A stretch of 64,000 nt of DNA from Thamnidium elegans (lineage: Eukaryota; Mucoromycota; Mucoromycetes; Mucorales; Mucoraceae), in the NCBI GenBank assembly GCA_025201345.1, contig JAIXMG010000021.1:1-64000 (forward strand). The letters are read 5' to 3'. The notes beneath the pieces are model-generated. The model was not told the DNA's origin and searched no databases. It saw only the letters and a list, made by a program, of their open reading frames with translations. The position numbers and the translations under genes were made by a program. Below are positions 48,239 to 61,483 of this stretch, piece by piece. The number at the start of each line of letters is the position of its first letter. Position 1 is the first letter of the stretch.

Positions 48239-48939
48239 GATGATGAGTAAATAATAAAGTTAAAGAAAGAGAGAGAAAGGAAATTCTTTTTTTTTTTTCG
48301 TACTCGTTTTCTGTGTAAAAAAAAAAAGGGACAATTAAAAAAAAAAGGTTAAAACAGCCAATAGTCAATGAGGGGATGGGAGGGGTAGATTTTTTTATTT
48401 TTTTTTGTAGCGTGCATTTTTTACAGTGTTAACAACTGTATACTCATGGTACTGGTTTCATATATTACAAACTATATATAAAATGGTATAATGTTAATAG
48501 GTTAATCGATACTTTTTTTCAAATTTATTCCGTACTTTATCAAAAACTTGCAGTTAGAGACTATATTTATTTCTACTACTTACAATGTCTTATCTTCTTG
48601 AGCTCATTATTTTATACGCGCTTATTGTTATTATCTTTTATAAATGTATTTCTTTCCTACTTGCTTTAAACACAAAGTGTTCTTCAATTTCCTTCAATAA
48701 GTACAGATATGCATATAAAAATGATTAACTAACTTGTATGAAACAAGTCATGATTGATTAAATAGATTACAAGTAAATTAACCCTTTTTATCTTCTCTTC
48801 TTTTTTTCTTTTTTTTTAGTCTTTTTTTATCTTAACTTTTCGTCCTTTGTACATTGAACCTGCTTTATCATATTTGTAACAAAAGCAGGTTTACCAAAAA
48901 AAAAACAAGTGCTTTAAGCCGGAAGGAAAAAGATGAAAG
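48239..48939. other. Upstream region of squalene synthase, otherwise empty
   Basis: AT-rich with A/T runs and a GA-rich leader next to the ATG. No gene was recognised. Confidence 0.5.
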
Positions 48940-49665
48940 CAATACAAATTATCGTCTGAAGATAAACAGATATTTGGTAACTTGGACGAGAATAAGATGT
49001 GGAAGTTGTCCACTGGGATAATTGTAGAAAAAAAGATGGAAGAGTTTACTCTTTCGTGTAGTCATAAACAGTAAGTTGGTGAATATTATTTCTTACAACA
49101 TATTAATGTATTTGCTTTAGTCCCGTTCATTCCATGATAAACACTGGAAAAAGTATCTAACTGATGCTGAAATTCGTGAAATCGAAGGATTTAATACAAA
49201 AAACCTTCCTGCTACCTTGAAAGATTTCGTTGCTTCTGTTTCTGAATCAAGTGATATTATTTCACTCAAGAAATATCTACATGAAGGATTAGAATGCTTC
49301 GCTTCCGAGTGGTTGAAATTGTTTGAATCTGGTCATGTACCAATTACCGACCTTCTTGAAGCTGATATGCTGAGAAGAGTTTGGATTTTCTAGACATCTT
49401 GTTTGATAAGTCCAAAATAAATTGTAGCGGGTATGTGTGGAATCCGAGCTATTAAAATAGTGAAGATTCAAAATAAAAAATAAAACCAAAAAGATACTAA
49501 AAAGTAATCAGTCGCAAAAGTAGGATTATCGTTTTATTAAATAAAAAAGATGTAGCTTTTTTATAGCCGAGTTTAGGTACAATCCTTGTAATGTGCGGTA
49601 TCACTATAAGTGCTACAGATTCCTTATATGAGTTCAAGCCGTGCTTATCTAACCTACCTTTACTC
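48940..49665 (+). pseudogene. Truncated duplicate of the uncharacterised family (partial copy)
   Basis: Coding-like sequence from about 48945 to 49393 closely matches 51100-51310, including an intron (donor CAG|TAAGTTGG-type at ~49070, acceptor ...TTTGCTTTAG at ~49121). It continues into a segment missing from that copy: LTDAEIREIEGFNTKNLPAT, DIISLKKYLHEGLECFASEW, LLEADMLRRVWIF, then a stop. The same block in the 6967 copy reads FSNNELNKIKSYNTRK and ISLRKYLNSF. The 5' part of the gene is absent. Downstream sequence at about 49627-49656 (AAGCCGTGCTTATCTAACCT) recurs at ~51340-51365, which marks a deletion or recombination between the copies. Confidence 0.6.
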
Positions 49666-50125
49666 TGATTGTTTGCATTCCTTGTACCACCCTGTTTGAC
49701 ACTTTTGGTGATAAAGTCTTAAAAGAATGATACCAAGGCCAGCCTCCTAAAATATGTTGTAATATCAATTTTTTTTTACTTTTCCGTTGTTCTTTATACA
49801 ATATCTTTAAAATAAACTTTGGTTATAATAGTACTTAAGTCGTCTTCTTTTCATTGTTTAACTGGGGAGAGTGGATTTTTTTTTTACTTTCTCTATTACT
49901 CTGTATGAAGTACTCTTACCGAAAATAAACATAACTTTCGAGAGTACGTATACTGCGATTCTTTAGCTACTTACTTAAAACGGCTTGTATTCTTCGAGAT
50001 CTACTCTAGTTCTTTATTTTATATGTTTATTATAATTGGCAGGTCTTGGTTTCAGCCTGTTGTGGTAAATTGAACTATTTTTCTTTGGGCAAATGTTTTT
50101 ACGCCATTATTTCATGCGATTATTT
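49666..50125. other. Gene-free stretch
   Basis: AT-rich sequence with no recognisable coding or repeat structure beyond T runs. Confidence 0.4.
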
Positions 50126-50468
50126 TAGGTTAATTCTTGGGTACATGACGTAAATTTTTTTGGGGCATCTCCAACAATAACTGGTACTTTACATGTAAAA
50201 ACGACTTTTTTTTTCTTAATATCGTAAGAAAGGAAATTGCAATATAAATATCACAATGATTAAATAAATCCCATTTTATCATGATTAAACTAACCTATTT
50301 ATTCCATCCTTTTTTTTTCCTTTCCTTTTTTTAACAATGAATTCATATACAAGCAAGTACCTTTTATATAAATATTTCAAAAAGAACTTCCGTATGATGT
50401 GGTGGTGTACTAGGAATTTGGTACACCACCATTTACATCACCAGTGCCAGTTTAGCAAAAAATTAACC
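50126..50468 (-). mobile_element. MITE-like TIR element, copy 2 (reverse orientation)
   Basis: Begins GGTTAATTCTTGGGTACATG. Read on the minus strand it is collinear with the body of the 3451-3886 element, including TTTACATGTAAAGTACC, the GCCCCAAAAAAATTTACGTC block and the ATTAAATAAATCC unit. At the other side, TTTGGTACACCACCATTTAC and CACCAGTGCCAGTTTAGC match the left end of copy 1. It has no transposase frame. Confidence 0.6.
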
Positions 50469-50570
50469 TTTTTTCATGTGATTCTTTTACGTGTTTTTAC
50501 GTGTTTTTTCACCTCTTCTTACCTCTTTTCGCTTCTTCTCACTTCTTTTTCCCAAATGGCGACTTAAGTG

Positions 50571-52241
50571 TATCGGGCAGTTCTTACTGGAACGAAAAAG
50601 ATGAAAGTAATTATTTATCTATAACACTAAATATACGCTTCTACTGATGTAGCTATAGAAATAAAAACAGTGATTGATACCTTGATTACATCAGGATTAC
50701 CTGTTACAATCAACAAAATATTTGGGCAATCAACAACTTATATAGTGGATTCCTATGATGATGTAAGCTCTTTTCATGTCTATAAGTCAAGTTGGTGCGA
50801 CAGAATAAGTCGAGTTCTTCGAAGCTTAAATATCGCATACGTACGTTTAATTTTACCTCAAAATATACTTGCCATTGATTATTTTTTTTAGAGCAAAAGC
50901 CGGCCGAACTGGGAGACTATTTATGAAGCAATACATGATAAGTGTCTTGGAATTACTCGCTCTTATCCCCAACCTTCGAGAGCCTCGGCGATTAGAGCTG
51001 ATATTGTTGCAACATCCGGTACAGATAACATTGCCGATATAAGTACTACAAGTACCTCAGATACACCAAATACCACTACTACCACTAAACAAAATAAATT
51101 ATTGTCTGAAGATAAACAAAGTATTCAAAATATGTTTGGTAACTTGAACGAGGATAAGATGCGGAAGTTGTCCACTGAGACAATTGTAGAAAAAAAGATG
51201 GAAGAGTTTACTCTTTCGTGTAGTCATAAACAGTAAGTTGATGAATATTATTTCTTACAACATATTAATTTATTTGCTTTAGCCCCGTTCATTCCATGGT
51301 ACTTGACACAGATGATAAACATTGGAAGAAGTATAACTTCAGGCCGTGCTTATCTAACCTAGCCTTCGGTCAAGATATGTAATTATGGTCAATCCTCTAA
51401 TCATTACTCAGACAACAGTTATTACTGGACGCTGTCGGTAAGACTTAGTTAAAGTAGGTATTAATTAGTCATAAAGGGGTAAAGAGGTGTGAGATAATCA
51501 TGTACGCGTAAATATATATTCTCATATATATTTGTTTATGCGATGGAGAAAAAAAAAGATGGGAAGACGTGTTGACTTGCTGTTTACCCATCAGCGAATG
51601 GGGTACGGCTGTTCTGAATGTGGCGTATACGATAACCAAACCAAAGAATTATATGACGGCCCCTCGTGTTCTTCGGGAGTTGACTCGTGTTGGTATCGTT
51701 TTATTCAGTAAGTAAACATTTATGTTAGGTTTTATTTTTATATTAACGTTTTTTTCATCTAGAAACAAAATTTACAATGGCATTATGTGATGCACCAGCT
51801 GGCTATGTAACAAGAATAATTAGAACAAATCCTTTACAATTGCCTGAAGAGGAGGATGATGTCTTAAATATGTTAGTTCCTATTTTAAAATTTGCTTTCG
51901 AAGGAAGACTGCTAATGGAACATACCAACTTATTAATCCAAAGGGCTCCGAAAGAGGCGGAACTTAATTTGAATGATTCACCTTGTTATAATGTGGTATC
52001 AGAAAAGAAAAAAGATACTGTTACTTCTGATACCATCATTATTTATACTACTATTACTGGTGATACTATGCTTATTTATAGTATCATTGTTTATTATGCA
52101 GCTTCTACTGTTGACTGCTACTATAATTACTTATTGGTCTCTTACCTCAGATCGATTTTAAAAGAGCTCCCACTATTAGAAATAAAATTGTTATTTCCTA
52201 CCTTCTCTCTTTGTCTGTTTATTGAAATTATTATAAAATAA
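50571..52241 (+). pseudogene. Uncharacterised multi-copy family gene, copy 2
   Basis: Exon pieces in order: a short start (~50571-50606, GSSYWNEKDE); 50655-50840 (TVIDTLITSGLPVTINKIFG ... WCDRISRVLRSLNIAY); 50892-51231 (RPNWETIYEAIHDKCLGITR, a T/S-rich linker, then KMRKLSTETIVEKKMEEFTL); and 51283 onward, which ends abruptly because of an internal deletion relative to 48940-49400. A later block, 51558-52241, carries MGRRVDLLFTHQRMGYGCSE, then a one-base frame change, an intron (about 51710-51762) and FTMALCDAPAGYVTRIIRTN. It aligns in order with the copy at 6967-10882. The deletion and frame change argue for a pseudogene. Function is unknown. Confidence 0.6.
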
Positions 52242-52712
52242 AATTTACATATTTTTATAAGTATAAATCCCCCCTCCCCCCTCCCCTCCCCCATCGTAGA
52301 GTGGTAGCGACTTGTTCAAAAATAACAAAACGAAAAAAGCTTAATATGTGACAGATGTATTTTTATTATACATAAAAAAAAAACTGTATATCTCTCTTAG
52401 TTTCAAAGCAGAAAAGCTTTTACTGACAGAAGTAACCACGTGAAGTTGGAAATAAACCTACTTCCAAAAAAAAAAAAATTAAAAAGAAAAGGGATACAAC
52501 TGTATTACGATACATATAGACACACGTTTCTGTCCATCTGGTAGCTTCTAAGAGTTTTTTTTTCTTTGAAAGAGAATATCTCAAGTCTTTCAAAAGCAGT
52601 GATTTATCAATGAACTATTTATCTGTTCAGTTCATAATTGGGAGCGCAGAATATGTTGTTTTAAATCGCTTCTTGAGCTCGAAAAGAAAAAAACGTAGTG
52701 AGCCTAATTTGA
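52242..52712. other. Intergenic stretch with a C-rich patch
   Basis: Contains CCCCCCTCCCCCCTCCCC (about 52269-52290) and A runs. No coding sequence was recognised. Confidence 0.5.
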
Positions 52713-53369
52713 ATGTATAAAATCAACAATTACACAGAAAATATAATAACTTTGATGAAAGAGCTAAGACTTATAGGCAATAATTATTCAAAAGAAGACC
52801 ATTTTGTATCAGAAGAAGGCATTATGTTGGGGCTCGATGATGATGATTACGGTGAGACATATGATAATGATGAGAGTATACCAGAACGAGAAAAAGGCGA
52901 AGAAATGGAGGAAACAGATGGCGACGATGATGATGCTGATTATGAGGAGGAATATAATGATGATGATGAGTATGATGGAGAGGAAGATAATGAAAGTGAT
53001 GAAGTTGAAGAAGAGGACGAAGACAACGAAGAAGAAGTAAGTTTGGATGCAGTAATAAACAATCGTCGTCCTGATGAACAAGATATTATTAACGGTCCCG
53101 TAGAATTTCATCCTCGAATTTATACTAATGGATCCATATATTATGATATACAAGGTACTTCTAATATCTATGGCTATTTAGATATTACTAGGGGGTCATC
53201 TCCAGTTCCAGAACAAGACCGAGCTTTCGTAAATATGTTAATGAGTGGGACTGAACTTTACGAAGATTATGAAATCGGCTCTGAAATATATGAAGAAGAA
53301 AATGAAGAAGAACGAACCGAACTTATTGAACCTATAGACTCCCTTTCAGGATCAGACGATGAATCTTAA
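52713..53369 (+). CDS. Highly acidic protein of unknown function (218 aa)
   Basis: An uninterrupted ATG frame of 218 codons. Residues ~45-110 are almost entirely D/E with Y, N and G. The rest is less biased and protein-like (PVEFHPRIYTNGSIYYDIQG, EQDRAFVNMLMSGTELYEDY), and the C-terminal part returns to acidic. There is no Cys-rich, signal or membrane element. Without the middle and C-terminal parts I would treat it as chance low complexity; with them a real gene or exon is plausible. It may be a 3' exon of a longer gene or a member of an accessory family. Confidence 0.4.
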   Translation: MYKINNYTENIITLMKELRLIGNNYSKEDHFVSEEGIMLGLDDDDYGETYDNDESIPEREKGEEMEETDGDDDDADYEEEYNDDDEYDGEEDNESDEVEEEDEDNEEEVSLDAVINNRRPDEQDIINGPVEFHPRIYTNGSIYYDIQGTSNIYGYLDITRGSSPVPEQDRAFVNMLMSGTELYEDYEIGSEIYEEENEEERTELIEPIDSLSGSDDES

Positions 53370-54745
53370 ATAAATATTTGCATGAGATTAACAATAGACT
53401 TTTGTTTATTAGTTTTTTTTTGCGCGTGTAACTATAAATAACGCGTATTTTACATTACTTTATCCTACAAAGACAGGGTCATCGGAAGGTTTTAAGTGAA
53501 TTTATTACGAAAATAAAATTTAAAAGATACTGAAAACTATAATTCATATTTGAGGGGGGGGGGGGATTGAGCTACAATGCTCACCTTCTAGCATTAAGCA
53601 TTACTTTGGGGATGTGTCCCACGTTATTAACATTGTCAAGTGGGTGGAGGGGAATAAAAAAAAATTGTATTTAATGATGAATAATTAATAAAAACGACGC
53701 AGCAAGAAGTATTTACAGGTATTTGTAAGATGTCGCAGCAAATAGTAGTAATTTATTTAATCGACCAAAGTTTCTTACACACGAAGAAATAAAATAAAAA
53801 ATGACCAGCTATATAACTATTAGAAACAAGGGGGGTGGCTTATTCTATCATTACTACTACTACTACTACTACTACTACAAAAAAAAAAAAAAAAAAAAAA
53901 GAGAGAATTGTATTTTGATTGTCTTTTAAAACATACAATAACACAAAGAGTTTCGAGGTAGTACATTGGTCGTACAATATGTCACAGACAATTGGCGGCC
54001 CTTTGTTTTGTTTTTTTTTTTACAAATTTAGATAAAAAGTAGCAATTGCCCCCTTTTTTCCAAGTTGTACCGGAAGATTACCAAGTGAAATAATAAAGAA
54101 CTACTGTACAGGTTATTACAAAATAAAAAACCAGCAGAGATATATGAGCGTTAGGTATCTTTTTAAAATATAGTATAAATATATATATATATAATAGTGC
54201 CCTTTTTTTTTTACTCTGCAAAATAATCAGTTGATAAGAAACTTACTACCAAAATGTACATACAGAAACCCATTGTACGACATAGGATATTTTTTCTGAT
54301 ATAGAAAGGAATATAAAACATGTTTCTTTATATCTAAAATAAAGAACGAAATATATTAAAAAGCAATTCTACTTCCCGCTACATATCTCTACAATATGCA
54401 AAACAACAATCAAGCACCTTTATATGCTCTTATTAAATGCTTTGTAAAAAATAAACTATAATCTAATTACATCTCCGCTATTTTGGGGTGGCACCGGACC
54501 TCGCCCACGACGCAGCTATTAGCACTCGTTTTTTTGGGTTCTTACTGCCGCTCTAATTGAAAAAATTCCTCTTTTCTTCAACACATAAATTCAAACAAGG
54601 TAAACATAATCAGACCTAACATCAGCCTCATTTCATCATCGATTGATCGTATAAATAATGGATGGATCAAAGATGAAATTAAACGCCCTTTTTTTCATTC
54701 CTGCATCTTTTTTTATTAACATTTTACATATAAAAAATTATTAGT
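53370..54745. other. Intergenic region with microsatellites, upstream of Ran
   Basis: Contains a G run of about 12 (~53555-53566), a (CTA/TAC)n microsatellite of about nine units (53850-53878) followed by an A run to about 53900, and a TA repeat near 54180. No gene was recognised. The last ~250 bases carry the Ran promoter, without a clear TATA box. Confidence 0.6.
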
Positions 54746-55688
<943 letters not shown>

Positions 55689-56306
55689 AGAAATTTTTTA
55701 AAAACCTACATAAAGTATTTGAATAGTGTTTTGAACAAGTTTTTTTTCCTCTCTACCCCCTTTTTAACCATTTCTACACACACAAATCAAACTCGTTTTT
55801 TATATTAAAAAAAAAAGATAAGATAATATTAAATTCTGCTGTTTTTTATATATATTTTTTTGTTGAAGTATGCGTTATAATTGTTGGTTGGTTGGAATAC
55901 GTTGTATATTTGAGATGTAATTGCTAAAATATATGTTGAAAATATGTCGTACATTTTGTATTTTCTTATCGGTCACATAGTAGATGTATACCGAGATAAG
56001 CTGTTGCTATAAAATATGTTGCACATCTTTTTCAATGCTGCATTTTTATTTCAGTTCACCTCATCTAGTAATTTGGCTAGGGTACATCATACGCCTTTTT
56101 TTTTTAAAAAAAACAGTAACATGACATCAAAAAGAAAGAATAGTTTTTTTTTATACGCGTCAAAATAGTAAAGTTCAACCTTTTTTTTTAATTTATTTAA
56201 AAACAAGAAGTTTGGAATAATCGTTAAAATTTTTTTGAGAAAAAATTCAAAAAAACCCTTAGGAAATCCAAAAAAAAAGCCAGAAAAAAAAAGAGAGGCG
56301 AGTAGT
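55689..56306. other. Convergent intergenic region between Ran and ubiquitin-eL40
   Basis: AT-rich 3' flanks with no gene. The 3' end of the ubiquitin-eL40 gene faces it from the right. Confidence 0.5.
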
Positions 56307-56874
<568 letters not shown>

Positions 56875-57189
56875 AGTAAAAACTATAATAATATAGATGG
56901 ATTGGATGGATTAGTGTTTGGATTCATGTTGTGTTGTGTTTGTTGATCTTATAGTCGATGATTACCTTTACGAGACGGTTAACAGAGGAGGGATATAAAC
57001 AGATTGGGTTATCCATTTTCTTTTACATACTCAAAAAAAAAAAAAACTGAGAGGGAAAAATTAAAAAAAGTCCGGTCTGTTTCGTGCGTGACTGTAATAT
57101 AGTATCCGAGCCGGATAAGCAGCATGTAATAACTTGTAGAAAAAGCAAGAAAAAATTGTTACATCCTTTTAACTTTTTTTAAAAAGCAA

Positions 57190-57741
57190 ATGTATAAACA
57201 TTTAGAAGATCGGTTCCCTGGAAGAGAGAAACAACTAGAACAATTAGGAAACGTTACTATTGGTGTAAGCACACACATACAAAAAAAACACCCTTTTTAT
57301 TTACTCTCCTTTTTTTTATTTAGTCTCAATATACAGATTACTGTCCACAAAGTTTATTTGTATACGGCCCACCTTCCACAGGAAAGACGACGGTAATTTC
57401 CAAAGTCTTTGAAAACAATGGTGGATACGTCAATTGTGTTGAATGTTTCACACCTCGTCTTTTATTTGAACACGCCTTTAACCAACTTATTCATCACCAA
57501 CCTAATTTTAAAAATGGATATACATCAAAACGTAAAATAGACAACATTCAACAATTTGTGAAAGCTATACGTGAAACATTTATACCTGGATCACAAACAA
57601 GATATTTGGTAAAGTATACTAAATTTCGTATAAGGAGTTGTAGATATTGATTATAAGAAAAAGATTCTTGATAGAGCAGAACGTTTACGCGATATGCCAG
57701 GCACCATTTTACCAGTCTTGTTAAGATTATCCGAATTAGTA

Positions 57742-57779
<38 letters not shown>

Positions 57780-58767
57780 AAACTTCTGGATCTTTAACAA
57801 AAGATATTAACTCTTTTTTTTTTAAAAAAAAAAGACGGGCTCAAATATATGTGTGGTGTTTATTTCAAATATAGTATTCGAAAAGTTCCGAGTGAAAGGC
57901 GGTGGTATTGAACCGTTCCTGATCCGATTTCCAGAATATTCACGCGAAGACACAATAAAGATTTTACAACTCGATTTCAAACCCTCAACCTTATCTACCG
58001 GCGACGAACTTGACTTGGAATTCTACATATCATTTCTGGAAGTCATCTACTCCATCTTTTGTCACAACTGTAAAGACATTAACGAACTTCGTTATTTCGC
58101 TGCACTTTTATTCCCACTGTACATAAAACCAATTGAAGAAGGATTAGTCGAAACCAACGAAAAAGCCAAATTATTTAAACACGCACAACCTTATTTTGCA
58201 GAAGCAACCGAAAAACTATATCTTCGTGAGATATCCAGTGCAGAATGGTCGAGAGAAACCAAAGATTTAGATACAGCAGAGGATGCAACATTGGGTTCAT
58301 TTCTTTCTTCCAAAGTAGGAAGAGCAGAGTTTGAATTACCGTTTTATACCAGGTTTTTATTGATTGCTGCTTATTTAGCTTCATATAACCCACCACGATT
58401 TGATGTACGATATTTTGCAAAGGCAAGTGAAGAAAGGTCAAAAAAAAAGGGAGGCGGAACACGTAAAGGAGCTCGTGTAGATAAATTAGGTGGTAAAATG
58501 AGACAACAGTTATTAGGACCCAAGATATTTCCTGTTGAACGTATGCTGGCCATCTTTTATAGTATCCTGGATGAACCTATTGAAGACACAATTGACATTC
58601 AATTACAAATTGCTAGTTTAACAACACTTCGATTATTAGTAAGATCTACGTCCATTGATCGTTTAGACGGTGCAAAATATAAATGTAACGTTAATTTCGA
58701 ATTTATAAAGACAGTAGCAAAAACTGTCAGATTTGAAATTGATAAATATCTTTATGATTTTTGCTAA
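57190..58767 (+). CDS. ORC5: Origin recognition complex subunit 5
   Basis: Four exons (57190-57264, 57324-57608, 57664-57738, 57835-58767) give 455 residues. The N terminus (FPGREKQLEQLGNV) is the Orc5 F-x-G-R-E motif. Walker A is YGPPSTGKTTV. The Walker B-like strand is YLILDRAERLRDMPG, spanning intron 2, with Asp and Arg where other AAA+ proteins have D-E. It is followed by a sensor-1 region (GSNICVVFISNIVFEKF) and the Orc5 C-terminal domain, including PFYTRFLLIAAYLASYNPPR, which is strongly diagnostic. It works in the nucleus as part of ORC in replication licensing. Intron 3 contains a long poly-T tract. Confidence 0.95.
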
Positions 58768-58812
58768 ATAAATAAATAAAGGGGGTATAAATAGTCTTTT
58801 TATTTTATTTTA

Positions 58813-60962
58813 TTATATGGCAAGGTCTCTTTCGATGATATCTTCATCTTGTGCAAGTTGTTGTAATGTTTCAATTTGTCTAGCCTTTTCTAAAAGTGCA
58901 ATCATATCTTCTGCTGTTCCAACAGAAGTGGTGATAAAGGGGTGCTATACAAAAGAAAAGGGGGATATTAATACATATATCCTCTTACTTTTTTTTAAAT
59001 TTTTTTTTACCTTTAATAAAACACTGGTATCAGGTCTGTTGATAGGGTCCATGGTAGTACATAGACTTAAAAAGTCTTTAAAATTATCAGACCAACGATC
59101 CTGATTCTCAAGTGGTGGTAAACCATTAGAAGCGATTAAATACAGAGCCTGTACATAATAGTCAGTAATCAGAGAGTATGTATGTGTATAATATATATTA
59201 CCTTGAGGGGGGGATGTTCAATATAAGGTGGATTATTTTGTGCCATTTCATAAATAAGTACACCCAGACTCCAAATATCAATTTTTGTATCATACTCTTT
59301 TCCTTTAATTAATTCAGGTGCCATCCAATATGGTGTTCCAACAATTGAATTTCTCTTTGGTTGGGCTTTTGTTAATTGAGCACACTGACTAAAATCAGCT
59401 ACGTGAAAGAGTTAAAAAACAAAGGTATAATAAATAAATAAAAACAAACCTTACTTAATTTGACATCACCACGTAAATTTATCAAGATATTATCACTTCG
59501 AATATCACGATGAATTCTGTTTAATCGATGAATACGAGTTAACGCCCTTAAAATGTCTCTAGCAACTCGCGCAATTAAGCTTTCGTCTATCGAAATACAT
59601 AATCCTTCCTCTGTTGATTCTAACGATAAAATATCTGATAATGCCATTTCCATAAACTCCATTACAACCTATACAATTACATTAGTAAACAGAAAAAAAA
59701 ATATACATGTACACATAATTTTTACCCATATCTCATCATTGGTAACATAACTTGTAATATATTCAACTACATTTGGATGTCTACTCATTTTCATAGTGAT
59801 TAATTCGTTTCTAATCTTGCTTATTTTTACTGAAGCAGTTTTATGTATTTTTTTTATTGCAACCTATAACAACCAAAGTTAGTGTATATATTATTATTTT
59901 TTTTATCAGTGTACAATACATTACCACTTTATTGGTTCCAATATGTTTAGCAGCATAAAGAGGACCAGATTCACCTTCAGCAATTAAAACAAAAGAATTA
60001 TAAATGGTATTAGGATTGGTAGTTGGATTATCAGCAATATCATCTACACACAAAAAAAAATTAATATTTTTATTGTTACACATTTAATAATTTGCACATA
60101 CCAATTGAGCATGAAGTAGTATTTAAACAGGTGTTTTCAACTATAAAAAAAAAAAAAAAAGATTAAAAAAAATCGTCTCCTATTTTATATATATTACACA
60201 CAGATTTTTACCATTTTCTTGATCTTGAATTACTTTTACGGCTTTTAATACATTTGCTTTTAATACCGAGTTTCTACTAGTTGATAAATGTAATTCTCTC
60301 TTTGAACGTAGATCAGAATCGGAGTGAAATAGAGAATCAGGGCTTTCCACAATTTTCATGGTCCGCCTTTTCTCTATGGCAACCTTATCTTTCCATTCTT
60401 GTGGTAAACCTTTAAATCCAATACCATCTTGATCTAATTCAACGTGTATATGGTGTTTAATATTAAATGGGTGACTTATAGATGAAGGAGCTTTTTTTTA
60501 AAGAAAAAAAAAATTTAAGGTTAAAAAAAAAGAACGAGTTAAGAAAAATAATGTAGTACGACTTATTTTACATTCACAAGTAGGTACAAGAATTGGATGT
60601 ATAAACGCTGTATCAAGTATATCATCACTAGGAAAATTTGATTGCCATACGTCGGGTAATCCCATATATTTTCCACTATCATCATCAAATTCAACATGTA
60701 TACCATGTTCAAATTTTGTTGGTTTCCCGATATCCAATATCCTTTCACCGTGTTGATTTTTCCACGCAATTGCTTTTGATGGCATTGTGGCGGCTGATAT
60801 GTTATGATGATGATAGAGTTTCGCTAAAGTTGCACTTGATCCAAATTTCTTTAGTCCTTTACGGGTAGTCGTAGTAGTCGATCTTAGCGATCGAGTTTTA
60901 TGATGATGACATTGTGTTGTCGGCACTGAATGAACTGAACTAGATGAGTTTACGTTACCCAT
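58813..60962 (-). CDS. PAK/STE20-like protein kinase with two CRIB domains
   Basis: Nine minus-strand exons (60962-60572, 60490-60212, 60140-60102, 60043-59925, 59863-59726, 59668-59455, 59398-59202, 59148-59011, 58944-58813) give 548 residues. Two Cdc42/Rac-binding motifs are present: IGKPTKFEHGIHVEF (about residues 78-92) and ISHPFNIKHHIHVEL (about 135-149). Each is followed by the usual G-L-P-x-x-W (GLPDVW, GLPQEW). The kinase domain starts at about residue 254 with loop IAEGESGPLYAAKH. It has VAIKKI (Lys), HRDIRSDN (catalytic Asp kept; Lys of HRDIKSDN replaced by Arg), TDFSQCAQL in place of DFGFCAQ, and GTPYWMAPEL. It probably acts downstream of Cdc42/Rac in polarity. The N terminus (MGNVNSSSS) resembles an N-myristoylation site (Gly2, Ser6). 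Its stop codon lies 45 bases from that of ORC5. Confidence 0.9.
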
Positions 60963-61138
60963 TACAAAACAGAAAAATTATATAAAAAGGAAAGGAAGAA
61001 ATTAAAATAATTATAAAAAAGCGGTTTATATTTTACATTTGTGTTACTTTCCATTCTTTTTTACCGTTGATAAAAAAAAACCACTGTGTTTTAAAAAATT
61101 GGAAGATGAGAATACATATGTTAGTTTTAAAACCTAAG

Positions 61139-61405
61139 GAACTACTTTATTGCTTTCAAAGTACAAAGTAATCAATAAAATAAAGTCATAAAAGACAATA
61201 TCTTCCCATAAAGATGATCCGTATTGGCTTTCCTCAGAATCATTCAGCGATTTGATGGCTAATTCGATCTTTTTCATGATTCGATTTTCTCTTTCAGTAG
61301 CTTTCCAGTTTGTTAATGATGTACTTATTGTTGCTGATGAGGTTGTTGAAGACGAACCTTCAGAATCAGAATCAGAATCTTCACGATACAGAAGCGGCTC
61401 TATTT
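61139..61405 (-). pseudogene. C-terminal fragment of an unrecognised protein
   Basis: On the minus strand an open segment reads EDSDSDSEGSSSTTSSATIS then TNWKATERENRIMKKIELAI and SLWEDIVFYDFILLITLYFE before a stop. It has protein texture and follows an acceptor-like ...TTAAATAG, but no upstream exon could be joined to it. It may be a fragment of a gene related to its neighbour at 61484-62786. Confidence 0.35.
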
Positions 61406-61483
61406 AAGGGTGGCCGAAATTCTCAATGCCAACAATTGTTAACTTCAGTTTGCTAAATTGGCATGAAATGGAGGTCAAGTAAT

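Noticed and set aside
52809..53153. Isoleucine-rich minus-strand frame of 114 codons
   Set aside because: It is the antisense of the GAT/GAA-rich acidic frame and has no independent support.
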